Shown here: one piece after another, positions 21,101 to 30,194 of the stretch
How the letters are laid out: every line of letters begins with the position of its first letter
How positions within the stretch are numbered: position 1 is the stretch's first letter
DNA from: Cryptosporidium bovis
Lineage: Eukaryota > Apicomplexa > Conoidasida > Eucoccidiorida > Cryptosporidiidae
Direction: 5' to 3'
Assembly: GCA_009768925.2 (NCBI GenBank)
Contig: VHIT02000028.1
Coordinates: 248,001 to 312,000, forward strand
DNA: 64,000 nt
The notes under the pieces: model-generated
Databases searched by the model: none
What the model saw: the letters and a program-made list of their open reading frames with translations, nothing else
What the model was told of the DNA's origin: nothing
Translations under genes and position numbers: made by a program

Positions 21101-22667
21101 AATTGGAATAACCAATATTTGGTGATAAACAATTATTGTAGTAATACGGTTGGTCTAACAATGATTGATAATAATAATTATTACTGTTAATGTTATTTCC
21201 GTTAGACAAATTTTCTAGTTTACATAGAGCAATTGAAATATCCAAAACAATATCTGTTTTGGTGTGTAACATTCTGATTATAGGAACATGAGCACTTGTT
21301 ATATCTTGAATACACGTGAATGGATGATCATGAAACTTGATATTTGATGAATTCGAAGATAAAGATGACGAATCCGAATCTTTATTTGTATTCTTTTGTA
21401 ATAAATTAAGTAGTTCTTGTAATATAAGACCAGCAGGTTTATTACTAATATCTGTTATTGGAGAATTGTTTGATTTTAATTTTATTGTTATTTCAGATGC
21501 TTTGCTATTTTGGGACTCAAATACATCTTGTTTTGGAACTAAAGCAACATCTAAATCCGAAAATTGGTCTGCAAATCCAGTACTCGTTGAACCATAAGGG
21601 AATACAAATAACGGTATGTTCATATTATCCATCCAATTCCTCAAATCTAATACAACTCTATTTATTTTATCATAAAATTCCATATTGGGCATCAAATAAT
21701 CGATTGCTGCTAAAGTAGAAATTTCATAACTTCTAAAGGAATAAGGTGTTTGGAAAAATGGAAATTTGGCTTTGCAATTGAATTCATTATTATGATTATG
21801 ATTACTGCTGTCATTATTGAAATTAATTGGTAAGTGAATATTGTTGTGATTAGAATAATTAATATTATTTCCACAATTTCCACATTGAACAGTATCATCA
21901 CATTTTGAATCATTTATTTTACAATTAAATGAGCCCTGTTTAACCAATGAGGACTCTTGAGGAATGTGTTGATCAGGAGGAGGCGGAATGTAATTGCAAA
22001 TATTTCCTTGAAGTATTTGATTACAAACTTGTTGAGATAATTGATTTACAACAGGAAAATGGATCGGAGTAAGTTGATAGTTCTCGGAAAAATGACCAGA
22101 AGCAACGTTACTTGAATTGAAATTGTATTTTTGTAATTTATAACCATCATTATTATTAAGCCTACTACCTCTTGAATAAAAACCAGTACCACCACAAATA
22201 CCAAAATTACCTACAGTGCCATTATTAAAGTTACCAGCAATAGGACCAATGTTGTTACTATTAATTGCACCACTTTCTAGAGGCGGTGGTGAGTTTTGAA
22301 GGCAACGTAAATTTTGTCTAAATTGTGGGACCTCACAACCATCAAATACAAATGTATTTCTATCCATTTTTTTTTTCCTGGTGAATCCTGATAAAATCTG
22401 TCCTTTAACATGTTCATCCGAGTAAGAATTGCAATCCATTTCCGCTAAAGATTCTCTTATTAATCTAGAATTAATATTATTACCATTATTTGCATTTGAA
22501 TAGTTATTAATTCGTGTTCTTCTATTGTATTGTGTTGATTTGTTACATGACTTGCTTATTAATTCCTTCTTTTTATCAGAAGATGAACCTATCAATCCCT
22601 CAAAGTTTACATTTAAATTGCGTCCATCAGAATTTCCTGCAAAATATCTATTGCTTGAGGTCGTCAT
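18138..22667 (-). CDS. Non-canonical poly(A) polymerase / TRF4-Cid1-like
   Basis: A 1509-residue nucleotidyltransferase. The catalytic core reads YGSTSTGFADQFSDLD, with GS at 359-360 and the metal-binding Asp pair at 371 and 373; the third carboxylate is D476 in DIVLDISIAL. The PAP central domain follows (VVLTKVWTRFRGLRNTL and PGGYAWTICVIYFFQ, about 585-625), then a late PAP-associated segment (YRFLLFLETH, about 1120). The family adds short A or U tails to RNAs for decay or processing, as Trf4/5 does in TRAMP. About 480 residues of Asn/Ser-rich sequence split the PAP domain, and further Asn tracts and a Gly/Val-rich hydrophobic patch near 1370-1425 pad the C terminus. Single exon, ATG at 22667. 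Canonical PAP is less likely because the linker and second domain are of the Cid1 type. Confidence 0.85.
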   Translation of the reverse strand: MTTSSNRYFAGNSDGRNLNVNFEGLIGSSSDKKKELISKSCNKSTQYNRRTRINNYSNANNGNNINSRLIRESLAEMDCNSYSDEHVKGQILSGFTRKKKMDRNTFVFDGCEVPQFRQNLRCLQNSPPPLESGAINSNNIGPIAGNFNNGTVGNFGICGGTGFYSRGSRLNNNDGYKLQKYNFNSSNVASGHFSENYQLTPIHFPVVNQLSQQVCNQILQGNICNYIPPPPDQHIPQESSLVKQGSFNCKINDSKCDDTVQCGNCGNNINYSNHNNIHLPINFNNDSSNHNHNNEFNCKAKFPFFQTPYSFRSYEISTLAAIDYLMPNMEFYDKINRVVLDLRNWMDNMNIPLFVFPYGSTSTGFADQFSDLDVALVPKQDVFESQNSKASEITIKLKSNNSPITDISNKPAGLILQELLNLLQKNTNKDSDSSSLSSNSSNIKFHDHPFTCIQDITSAHVPIIRMLHTKTDIVLDISIALCKLENLSNGNNINSNNYYYQSLLDQPYYYNNCLSPNIGYSNSMSQNDKKQIKNLIGTCDIVNNHINVNRRHFPTLRANSLPIIQSRLGILSWYAKLDPRVVHVVVLTKVWTRFRGLRNTLNGLPGGYAWTICVIYFFQRIGILPVIDPSEFIKKSQEFSTHITNEILGQISDNSNGDFLFSNIDGICEDGSTIEITNFPSLPIDVRNTKNKKNDKSNICCINNNIVNSNYNNYNNHNNSESPGINFNYGIGLNHDNSNSELRINNESSTVEIDDNKTFSIIENEKVQNNHVKLLYLDVVKGNGLHSNNINNNKNVSSNANETQSLSVSLNNSNDILYLSSSPEKSIGVRANNSKIEGDSVNNKNFNYNNIIDNKDRNVVCNCKNLNEDKNKKNNQISEKNCNSDLDSEESTPELSFMGIKHLSLDKSNNYDEEYDHDVFGESGRSSMGSTTFTYSPSPDNQSSDNLFIDSSSDSKFNNCPCSHTDKDVNSQLLSNNREEDSNNNNYYYCYIGNNITSNKLKTLNSQSKESVSSSQLQLSKSSKSRSIPRIGIDIGVGTGTLTGNNNNNNITKIGNKSKFNTPNKFNLDEAYNNTINTLFIDPPKLLNNVKTFDETSKYLKFSQSHILFYRFLLFLETHLWTTVIDISSPEIINTTSPGVCCNIRNPFPGPPACKPIFDQYHQEFLKSEIQRAIQIIQSPCGDFSSICGSYLDMPTDLRNNNVISGMNRKLLNNFYINLNNSIGNNNSTGDSNSNGVNCISNHHNNCSNLNNKNNTYRSNLNNGFINTNFNCNCSHCSKFIQINSRNNAQTNNSNNNIFNQYKNSNHINNKNKKNNHQNTKDSNFYHRNKDNSHHKIYMDVNSSVQYYDYNNVGLDVSYGSSYYTNTTNNSQYIGGAATVAAVEGVGLMDVGAIGGAAGTTTGMGMGLGLMGTGVVGVSGGVNGKILGDSSQLSTLYYDGGMVTSGVDSLRHYVFSPLANQLPQMHHVSPPLKDQINSKKIIITGINDNCSNIANSGSVINGCKKLANK

Positions 22668-23649
22668 AATATATATATATATTGGCCTTAAAAATATGTT
22701 GATTTATATATACAGAATACAAAGTGTTATATATATGTATATATAAGTGCAAATGTTATTTATTTATTCGGTATTTTTTAAGTTTTAAAGTTTAATTAAT
22801 GTTGAAAATGACTATATCCCTCTTTACGTCTAAACCTTGATGAAATACTCAAAACTCTCTCGCAAACCAGGATGTTGTCACCTATTGCAAATTGTCATAC
22901 GCAAAACTGTCCCTCCTTTAATAATAAATGCCACTACATTATTTCCTGTAATATGGACAAATTATTTTGTTCTTTACAAGTGCCTGTTTGTTTTTCTTGC
23001 AAATTTTTTTTTGCAAAATTAGACTCAAAACTATGGCGCTCAATGCGCGCCATTCGTGTTTGCCCGCCTTTTAGTTATACGCGTAATTATCTCTGAATAA
23101 TACCGCAATAGACAAAATTTATTCACAAATTAAAAGAATATTTTAAATAATTTTTGTTTCATTTATTTGACTTAAAGTATAGATAAATATTAAAAATAAT
23201 GGTATTGTAACTTTTTTTTCTCCCCGTGAAACTGAGTAATTATTGTTCTCCAGTTTTACCTCGTTCTTTTTTTCTTTTTTCTTCTAGATGCGCATTTTGG
23301 TTGGATTTTTCCCTATATTTGCGTCTTTTACCGTATTTACATCTCTTTCACTATTTTTACCTTTAAGCACGAATTTTGCACTGTGTTTTTGTTTGTTATA
23401 TTTGAGTAAATTTCTGTTTCTTCATTTAAATTAGTTTTACGCACCTTGTCTTCCATTCTTCGTCTTTCTTGAGTGCCTGCATGCAGTTTAGTATTTCCAC
23501 ATGTAATTGCCTGCAGAAAATCGCTTATACTTCTGCATGTATGGAAAACACCTGAATAATAATTAAATTATTGCATGTTAATTAAATAAATATGCACATA
23601 TGTAGATCATTGTGAACTACAAACATATAGATTTGAACGAGAGAGTAGA
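22668..23649. other. Divergent promoter region, poly(A) polymerase and TAM41
   Basis: About 980 bases with TA dinucleotide runs just upstream of the polymerase start (22668-22682, 22729-22746). A cluster of GC-rich motifs lies at 23034-23068 (TGGCGCT, GCGCGCC, GCCCGCC). The palindrome CTGCATGCAG at 23477-23486, about 165 bases before TAM41, matches the ApiAP2-like TGCATGCA. No gene seen. Confidence 0.55.
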
Positions 23650-25425
23650 ATGAAGAATCTAAATTTATTTAATCCTATTGATTTTTTTAATATAAGACAA
23701 ACAGTTGCAATACTTAAGTATGGCTCAACTCTCCGTTCAGTTGATGTAAGTTTTATAGCAAAAAATTAAAGTATATGCATAAATTTGAATTTGTATACGT
23801 GATTTGTAAAGGCATGTAATAAAAGAATGCATGACTTCATAGTAGTAGTAAACAATGATTCTAAAGATGCGCTACTAAAGTGGCATAAAGAATTGTTTAG
23901 GATATATTCAAACCATTATTCAAAGATATCTAGGTTTCTTGGTATTCCATTTATTGTTCGGCTTCAAAAATATTCAAAGTATAATCCAATATACTATAAT
24001 TCATGCATTCCCACTATTAATAACAAGGTAGGTGTTTTAGTTGCTGCACTTTTTATTACCATCTAAACTAATTAATTCAATAAATACTTATTTGAACAAA
24101 AATCTTTATGAATTAAAAAAACAATTATCACTTTGCTCATATAATTTAACAAAATATAAAAATTCATTTTTATCATTCTTTTTGGTTACAGGTACTTAAA
24201 TATGGAGTAATATCAAAAGATGATTTACTAAACTCGCTAGAGAATTGGTCATCTTTATTTATCTCACAAAGATTACAAAAGACTGTAAGTTTTAAATAAT
24301 AATGAAAAAAATATGTGTGGAATGAAAATAAAATATTCATATCAAATAATTGTTGATTTAAATTGAGTTTTGAATAGATCTGCCCCATTTGGGATGGTGG
24401 TGTTGAGAAACTTAAAGTGGAAATCAACAAAAAATTGGAAAACAATAGAAGACAAGCATTAATACTCTCACTTCTTTCATTATCTGGAAATGACAATATT
24501 AACAGTTCAATTAATAAATCAAATAGTGATGAGCAGAAAGATATAAAAGTAATTACTTTATATGATTTACTTAAAGAAATAGTCACGTTGACATATAAAG
24601 GAGATGTTAGATTTATATCAAAAATGAGAAGAAAAGTACTAACCCAAACTTGTGAAAAAGAACTTTGCGATTCTCTTCCTTTTTTAGTATCGTATTACCT
24701 ACCATTAATGTTAGAGTATATAAAAGAAAATAATGATATTATATCAGTTTATAACACAAATAATAGTATACAGATAAATAATATAGTTTTCCTTTCAAAG
24801 TTATTGCATAATAAACTTGAATCATGTATTAATAATGACCCACTTTCTGGTATGAATGATGAAATAGTGAATTCATTTGAATGGAATTTGTTTTACAAGC
24901 TATTCTTTGAGAATAAAGTTAAATTTACTGTAAGTTACTTTAAATAAATATCATTTTTATTTATTTGAAATAAAATATAACACTCAACGCTGACCATTTT
25001 ATTAATATTTTTTCATAATATTTGAAAATACCTGTTAGTTTAAACCAAATCTAGAGTGGAAGATAAGTGAATTTCAAAAGCTACCTTTTGAATTTAAAAT
25101 TAAGGCAAACGGCATAGCCAACAAAATAACTTTTATTGAATTTATCAAGAAGAGTGCAATCCCATCAAAGTTCAATAACTATAGTAAAGAATTAATTTAC
25201 CATCCTTGGAGTCCAGAAATAATCGATAAAACCATTAAAAGACTGAATTTTATATGCTCTTCTATTGGAATACTTAATAATTCCATTTCTAATTTTGGAA
25301 ATATTGTAAGTTTTTTTGAATAATAAATATAAATTGTTTAAAAAAAGAAAATAAACACCAATTTTAACTAAATTTCATAGAAAAATTACTTGAGGTACAA
25401 ATTTAATGATACAGTAATTAGTTAA
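23650..25425 (+). CDS. TAM41: TAM41, mitochondrial CDP-diacylglycerol synthase, six exons
   Basis: Joining exons 23650-23745, 23812-24027, 24192-24284, 24378-24929, 25039-25305 and 25381-25425 gives 422 residues. All five introns are phase 0, with GTAAGT or GTAGGT donors. The first acceptor, AAG, is unusual and the least certain. The match to TAM41 is clear: KYGST (23-27) for the KYGSG nucleotidyltransferase loop; MHDF with the conserved Asp at 40; WHKELFRIYSNHYS; and LKYGVISKDDLLNSLENWSSLFISQRLQK in exon 3. TAM41 makes CDP-diacylglycerol from phosphatidic acid and CTP on the matrix side of the inner mitochondrial membrane, the first step to phosphatidylglycerol and cardiolipin. Here it would act in the relict mitosome. 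The stop codon overlaps that of SMC1 on the other strand. Confidence 0.88.
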
Positions 25426-28400
25426 ACAATCTCGATCTCATGACTTTTATTACGAATATTATTGCTATTATAAATATTACTTTTACTAGTACTTGATATG
25501 TTTTTCCTTAATTCAGAACCTTTATCCCCATTGCTAGAGGTCTGTTCAAAAATTTCGTAATCAATGCTTCTAGAAGAGATCGCATAGTTAATTGCATTAT
25601 TTTCTTTATTAACAAAATTATTTCTTCCACTTTTATTCGATGAATACCTTGTTAGGTCCAAAGTCACAGTGGCACTTGTATGGATTTCTCTATCTTTATA
25701 TACACCAATTAACGTATCTGCCTGAGAAAAAAATCTGTCTTTAAGTGAAATAACAATTGATTGAAAAGGTGCATCCTTTAAAAACTTTGCAATGGATTGC
25801 ACATTTTTTGGATCAAGGGCTGCATCCACTTCATCTAATACGAAAAATGGTGACGGATGATAACTTTGCATTGCAAATAATAATGCTAAAGCGGCCATTG
25901 TTTTCTCACCACCACTTAATTGTTGTATATCGCGAAATCTCTTTGATGGAGGCATAGCGTGAAATATAACACCGCATGCAAATGGTTCTTCTAAATTTGT
26001 ATCATCTAAGTCTAAAAATGCCTGACCACCTATATTGCCGTCTTCGCATGTTAATTGCGAGTAAAAATCACTTACTGCTTCTTTAACGGCCTCAAAACAT
26101 TTCATAAATACTTTAGTTCTCTTTTTTCTTAAGTCTTTAAATGATCTATCAATTTCCATTGACTTTTTCCTTACTTCTCTTTGATCCTCTAATAATGCAG
26201 TTAATTGAGCGTCCACCTCTTTTATTCTTTCTTTTGACTTCATATTCGGACTTAAAGATTCTATTTTATCTGTAATGTCATTCATTAGTTTTGACAAACG
26301 TGATGTCTCGCTTTTAATTTGTTCTTCTGAATTGGAATATGACTTTTGCTTATTGGTAAGGTCGCCATAATCTATTTGTATCAATGGTGGTTCATCCAGT
26401 TCACTTGCTTTTTTATCTTTTTTACTAGTAGATTCGAAATATTCCCAATATTTTCTTATATCCTCATACCCTCCGGATAATAATGGAACTTTAATATTAT
26501 CAAACACTATCGACTTTAATAGTGTTATTAATTCATTGTTAAGTACCTCTAAATCATTGCTCTTATTAGTTTTTTCAATAGTCAAGCCAGACAGTGATTC
26601 TTGTAAGTCTATTAGTCCTCTTTTTTTCTTATTCATATCTTCTTGGTAGTCTTTTTTAAATTCATTTATTGATTTTAGTGATTGTTTTAAGTCCTTAATC
26701 TTATTTTCTATTATATCAAATTTATTATTAATCAATTCAATATCACTATTATCTTTATTTATTAATTGTTGATATTTGTTGATTTCATTTTCACTTTCAA
26801 TTAATTTTTCCCTTATTGACTTGTCTTTTTTTAATATATAATCATATTCTTCCTGTATAATATTTAATCTACTGGATAATCTATTCCTTTTTTGTAATAA
26901 TTCATCGTGTCTTCTTCTTGATTCTTGTTCCAATAAACTAATATCGTTAATATTAAGCTTTTCTGATAGTTTTTTAAAGTGTTTAATATCTGACTCATTT
27001 ATTTCAATTTTTGCTTTTTCTATATCATTATTTAATGATTCTAAAATCAACGTTTGATTTTTTAATTCGTGATCTCTTTCTCTTAACTTTTCTTCTAGTA
27101 ATTCCAATGACTTTAACTTTTCATTTATATTGTTATTATAAATATCTATTTTAGTATTTATTGCTTTTTTATCTAATTCGATTCTTTTTAAATTGTCTCT
27201 TAATCTAGAAAGTTTTCTGCTTCCATCAGATTCTATTTCTTCCAAATTTGATATCTCCTCATTTAAAGAGCTTATTTTTAAATTTAAGTTTGCATAATCT
27301 TTTGCGAATGATTTCGAATTTGTTCTTTTGTTCATTGAATCCATTGAAAAACTACCATTCTTAAGTATTTTTTCACCATCCAATGTTATTACCTTCGGTT
27401 TTATATTCATTTTCGGTGCCTCCGTATAAAATATTTTTTTAGCGTCTTCTAAGTCACGTGTGATTATTACTCCATTTAAACAAAAATCCAATACTGGAAG
27501 AATTCCATCGTCAGAAACATGTATATTATCTTTCGCTAATGACCTTATTGACTTGTTTCCAGCACATAAGGACCTTAATTTTGTATCATATTCATGATTA
27601 TTTTTTTTAATTATTGAATTCAGGGGTATAAAATTCATTGGCTGTTTTTTATTGTTCTTAAGCCAATTAATACATTCTTTTGCTGTTTGCCATGTACTTA
27701 CTACTATACATTCACCATATTTACCTAATGCTGAATCAATCGCTGTCGAAAACTGTTTATTATTTGAATGACACAAATCTGATAATTTGCCGTATACATG
27801 GTAACAGTCTGAATCAATATTAGAACTATTGTTTATTGAATTTTTTAAATCTTCTATCAACTTTCTTGAATTTAGTTCTCTTTGTACCTCATTATTTTTA
27901 GCGTCCATACTCTTTATACTATCATTATATTTATTCCTCTCCTCTACTAGTGAAGCAATCTTACTGCCAATACCATCAAAATCTTTTTCTATAATATTTA
28001 TTTCAGAACTTAATAAAGACTCATTTTCAATTGATATTTTTAACTTTTCTTCTTGTCCACTCAACTTTTCATTAATATTTTCTAACATATTCTTTATTGA
28101 AATTATTTGTGCTTGTATCTCACTCTTTTCTTTTTCTATTATCTCTATTACACCATTCTTGTTTTTTTGCTCTCTTTCTATTTGAACAAGCCTTTCTCTT
28201 ATTTCAGAAGAAGCCATATCTGCTTTTTGTTTACATTCTATATATTCTTGAATATCTGATGAAATAATATTTAAAAATTCGGATGAATCGGAAGAATCAC
28301 CTATTTCATTTAATGATTTCCTTATTATTTCCATTTGTGATTGATACTCTTTAAGTAATTTGTCATTTTTATCTATATTTGTTAATATCAATTCCTTTTG

Positions 28401-29540
28401 TTTATTTTGTTTTCTTATTTCAATTGCATAGTTCTTAACATTGTTCTCTAATTTTAATTTTTGATTCTTACTCGTTATATCATCTTGTTCAAATTTTTCC
28501 AGTTCACTATTCAGTTTTTTTAAATCCAAATTATCTTTTGCCAACTTTGATTCAGCCTCTTTTATTCTTTTTTTTTGTGATTCAATATCGTCATTTAACA
28601 ACTTTATTTTCTCATCAATCGCGTTTCTTTCCTCAAATAATTTACCACCTAAAACCTCATTACAATATAATTTAAAAAGCATATCTTCGGTTTGTGTTTT
28701 TATTTTCTGATCTAATAAACTCTCATATTCATTCACCTCTTCAACCTGTTTTTGTAGTTCTCTTTTTTCTGCTTCCAATAACTTTCTTCTGTTAAAACTA
28801 TTGTGAGAAACTATCTGATTTACACATTGTTCGTTTGAAAGACGATCATACTCTTCTATATAGACATCACTTCCTGATATTTTCTCAAATAAGCTTGTTA
28901 ATTCTTTAGGTGCTCTTTGAGCTACATCTTCCACGTCACCCTGAAAAACTAGAAAATTTCTAGCCTTAACTAATATATTAAAATCAGATAATTTCTTAAA
29001 ATATGTATCCTGTGATACAACATCTTCATTTATCGTATATCTAGAGACTCCTGAGGATAATATTTTTCTGCAAAAATTTATTTCAATATTACTTTCATAT
29101 GGAACAAACAATATAGCAACTTCTGCATTTCTTTGTATTTTTAAATTGTTATTTGTATTGGTATTGCTACTTAGGTCATTAGTTATATCTACATTATTAC
29201 CGCTTTGACTTGCACCGTTACTTATTTGTGTACTATCATCTTGCTCCGGACGATAAATTAATTCCTTTAAATTTGTACTTCTCATATCATTTGAAGATAG
29301 GCCTAATGCAAAAGAAAGTGCGTCCATTAGATTTGATTTTCCAGAACCATTTGGGCCAACTATACATGTTAAATTTTCTGAAAATGGTCCTATTACATGT
29401 CTTCCCTTATAGCTTTTAAAATTATCTATTAACAATTCCTTAATATAACCTTTCACTGTACGACCATTACTATTTTCATTTTCCTTACCATCCCTGTTAT
29501 TTGTATTACTGTTTGATTCAAATTCTATATATTCTTGCAT
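25422..29540 (-). CDS. SMC1: Cohesin subunit SMC1
   Basis: A 1372-residue ATPase of the cohesin ring that holds sister chromatids together. Walker A GPNGSGKS is at 62-69, preceded by NFKSYKGRHVIGPF, which is typical of SMC1. The first long coiled coil runs to about 560, and the hinge is about 575-745 (YHVYGKLSDLC through VITLDGEKILKNGSFS). The second coiled coil runs to about 1130, the signature LSGGE is at 1208-1212, and the Walker B segment FFVLDEVDAALD follows closely. The N-terminal ~28 residues and last ~70 are Asn/Ser-rich extensions. Single exon, ATG at 29540. It converges on TAM41 and shares the four-base TTAA that holds both stop codons. Confidence 0.95.
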   Translation of the reverse strand: MQEYIEFESNSNTNNRDGKENENSNGRTVKGYIKELLIDNFKSYKGRHVIGPFSENLTCIVGPNGSGKSNLMDALSFALGLSSNDMRSTNLKELIYRPEQDDSTQISNGASQSGNNVDITNDLSSNTNTNNNLKIQRNAEVAILFVPYESNIEINFCRKILSSGVSRYTINEDVVSQDTYFKKLSDFNILVKARNFLVFQGDVEDVAQRAPKELTSLFEKISGSDVYIEEYDRLSNEQCVNQIVSHNSFNRRKLLEAEKRELQKQVEEVNEYESLLDQKIKTQTEDMLFKLYCNEVLGGKLFEERNAIDEKIKLLNDDIESQKKRIKEAESKLAKDNLDLKKLNSELEKFEQDDITSKNQKLKLENNVKNYAIEIRKQNKQKELILTNIDKNDKLLKEYQSQMEIIRKSLNEIGDSSDSSEFLNIISSDIQEYIECKQKADMASSEIRERLVQIEREQKNKNGVIEIIEKEKSEIQAQIISIKNMLENINEKLSGQEEKLKISIENESLLSSEINIIEKDFDGIGSKIASLVEERNKYNDSIKSMDAKNNEVQRELNSRKLIEDLKNSINNSSNIDSDCYHVYGKLSDLCHSNNKQFSTAIDSALGKYGECIVVSTWQTAKECINWLKNNKKQPMNFIPLNSIIKKNNHEYDTKLRSLCAGNKSIRSLAKDNIHVSDDGILPVLDFCLNGVIITRDLEDAKKIFYTEAPKMNIKPKVITLDGEKILKNGSFSMDSMNKRTNSKSFAKDYANLNLKISSLNEEISNLEEIESDGSRKLSRLRDNLKRIELDKKAINTKIDIYNNNINEKLKSLELLEEKLRERDHELKNQTLILESLNNDIEKAKIEINESDIKHFKKLSEKLNINDISLLEQESRRRHDELLQKRNRLSSRLNIIQEEYDYILKKDKSIREKLIESENEINKYQQLINKDNSDIELINNKFDIIENKIKDLKQSLKSINEFKKDYQEDMNKKKRGLIDLQESLSGLTIEKTNKSNDLEVLNNELITLLKSIVFDNIKVPLLSGGYEDIRKYWEYFESTSKKDKKASELDEPPLIQIDYGDLTNKQKSYSNSEEQIKSETSRLSKLMNDITDKIESLSPNMKSKERIKEVDAQLTALLEDQREVRKKSMEIDRSFKDLRKKRTKVFMKCFEAVKEAVSDFYSQLTCEDGNIGGQAFLDLDDTNLEEPFACGVIFHAMPPSKRFRDIQQLSGGEKTMAALALLFAMQSYHPSPFFVLDEVDAALDPKNVQSIAKFLKDAPFQSIVISLKDRFFSQADTLIGVYKDREIHTSATVTLDLTRYSSNKSGRNNFVNKENNAINYAISSRSIDYEIFEQTSSNGDKGSELRKNISSTSKSNIYNSNNIRNKSHEIEIV

Positions 29541-30194
29541 TGTTCATCATCAAACCCCTTGATACCTAAAAAATGAGGTCACTTTAATATTTAATGCGAT
29601 AAACAAATCCGAAAATACAGTTCAAACCGATATAAATTATTTATATATTTACTATTATTTGTAAATATATTTTTTTAATTAAATTATATAATGATTGTTT
29701 TATCTTAATTTTTATTATCGGTTGTTTTTTGTCCAATACCGGTTATTATGCATGCAAATTCAAACCCCACATCAATGCGGTACTATAACGGCGCGCGCGC
29801 ACTTAAATTTGTATATTACATGTGATTCGCTCTAAAAATAGAGGCGGAGAAAAGATAAAGAAAAATAAGGCAATAAATTAAGTGTGAAAGAAATATATGT
29901 ATAAATATATGCATAAATTTATAAAAGGAACCGCGCCTGTAATAGGTACTATGATTTTTAGAAACATTAACAAAACAGTTGGTTTGTTAATTTATGATAT
30001 TTGAATACACTACTAGTGGTGGATTACTATCAGTTATTACAATTTTGTGTGTATCTCGGTGTTAAATGTTTGGAAGTTGGAAGGTGAGGATAATACTAAA
30101 ACTTCCGACAAAGTAAGACTAAAAAAACATTTCAGAGGTGCGCTGGTGGTGAAAAGCAATTATATTTTGATATAATAATTGTATAAATAGGACG
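29541..30194. other. Divergent promoter region, SMC1 and M16-like genes
   Basis: A 654-base region. TGCATGCA at 29749-29756 and a run of alternating CG at 29789-29801 (CGGCGCGCGCGCA) stand out in A+T-rich DNA and lie about 210-260 bases upstream of SMC1. A 9-base inverted repeat (29966-29974 with 29983-29991) is A+T-rich and may be chance. No gene seen. Confidence 0.55.

Noticed and set aside
29966-29991. Nine-base inverted repeat upstream of the M16-like gene
   Set aside because: A+T-rich arms of this length are expected by chance in this DNA.
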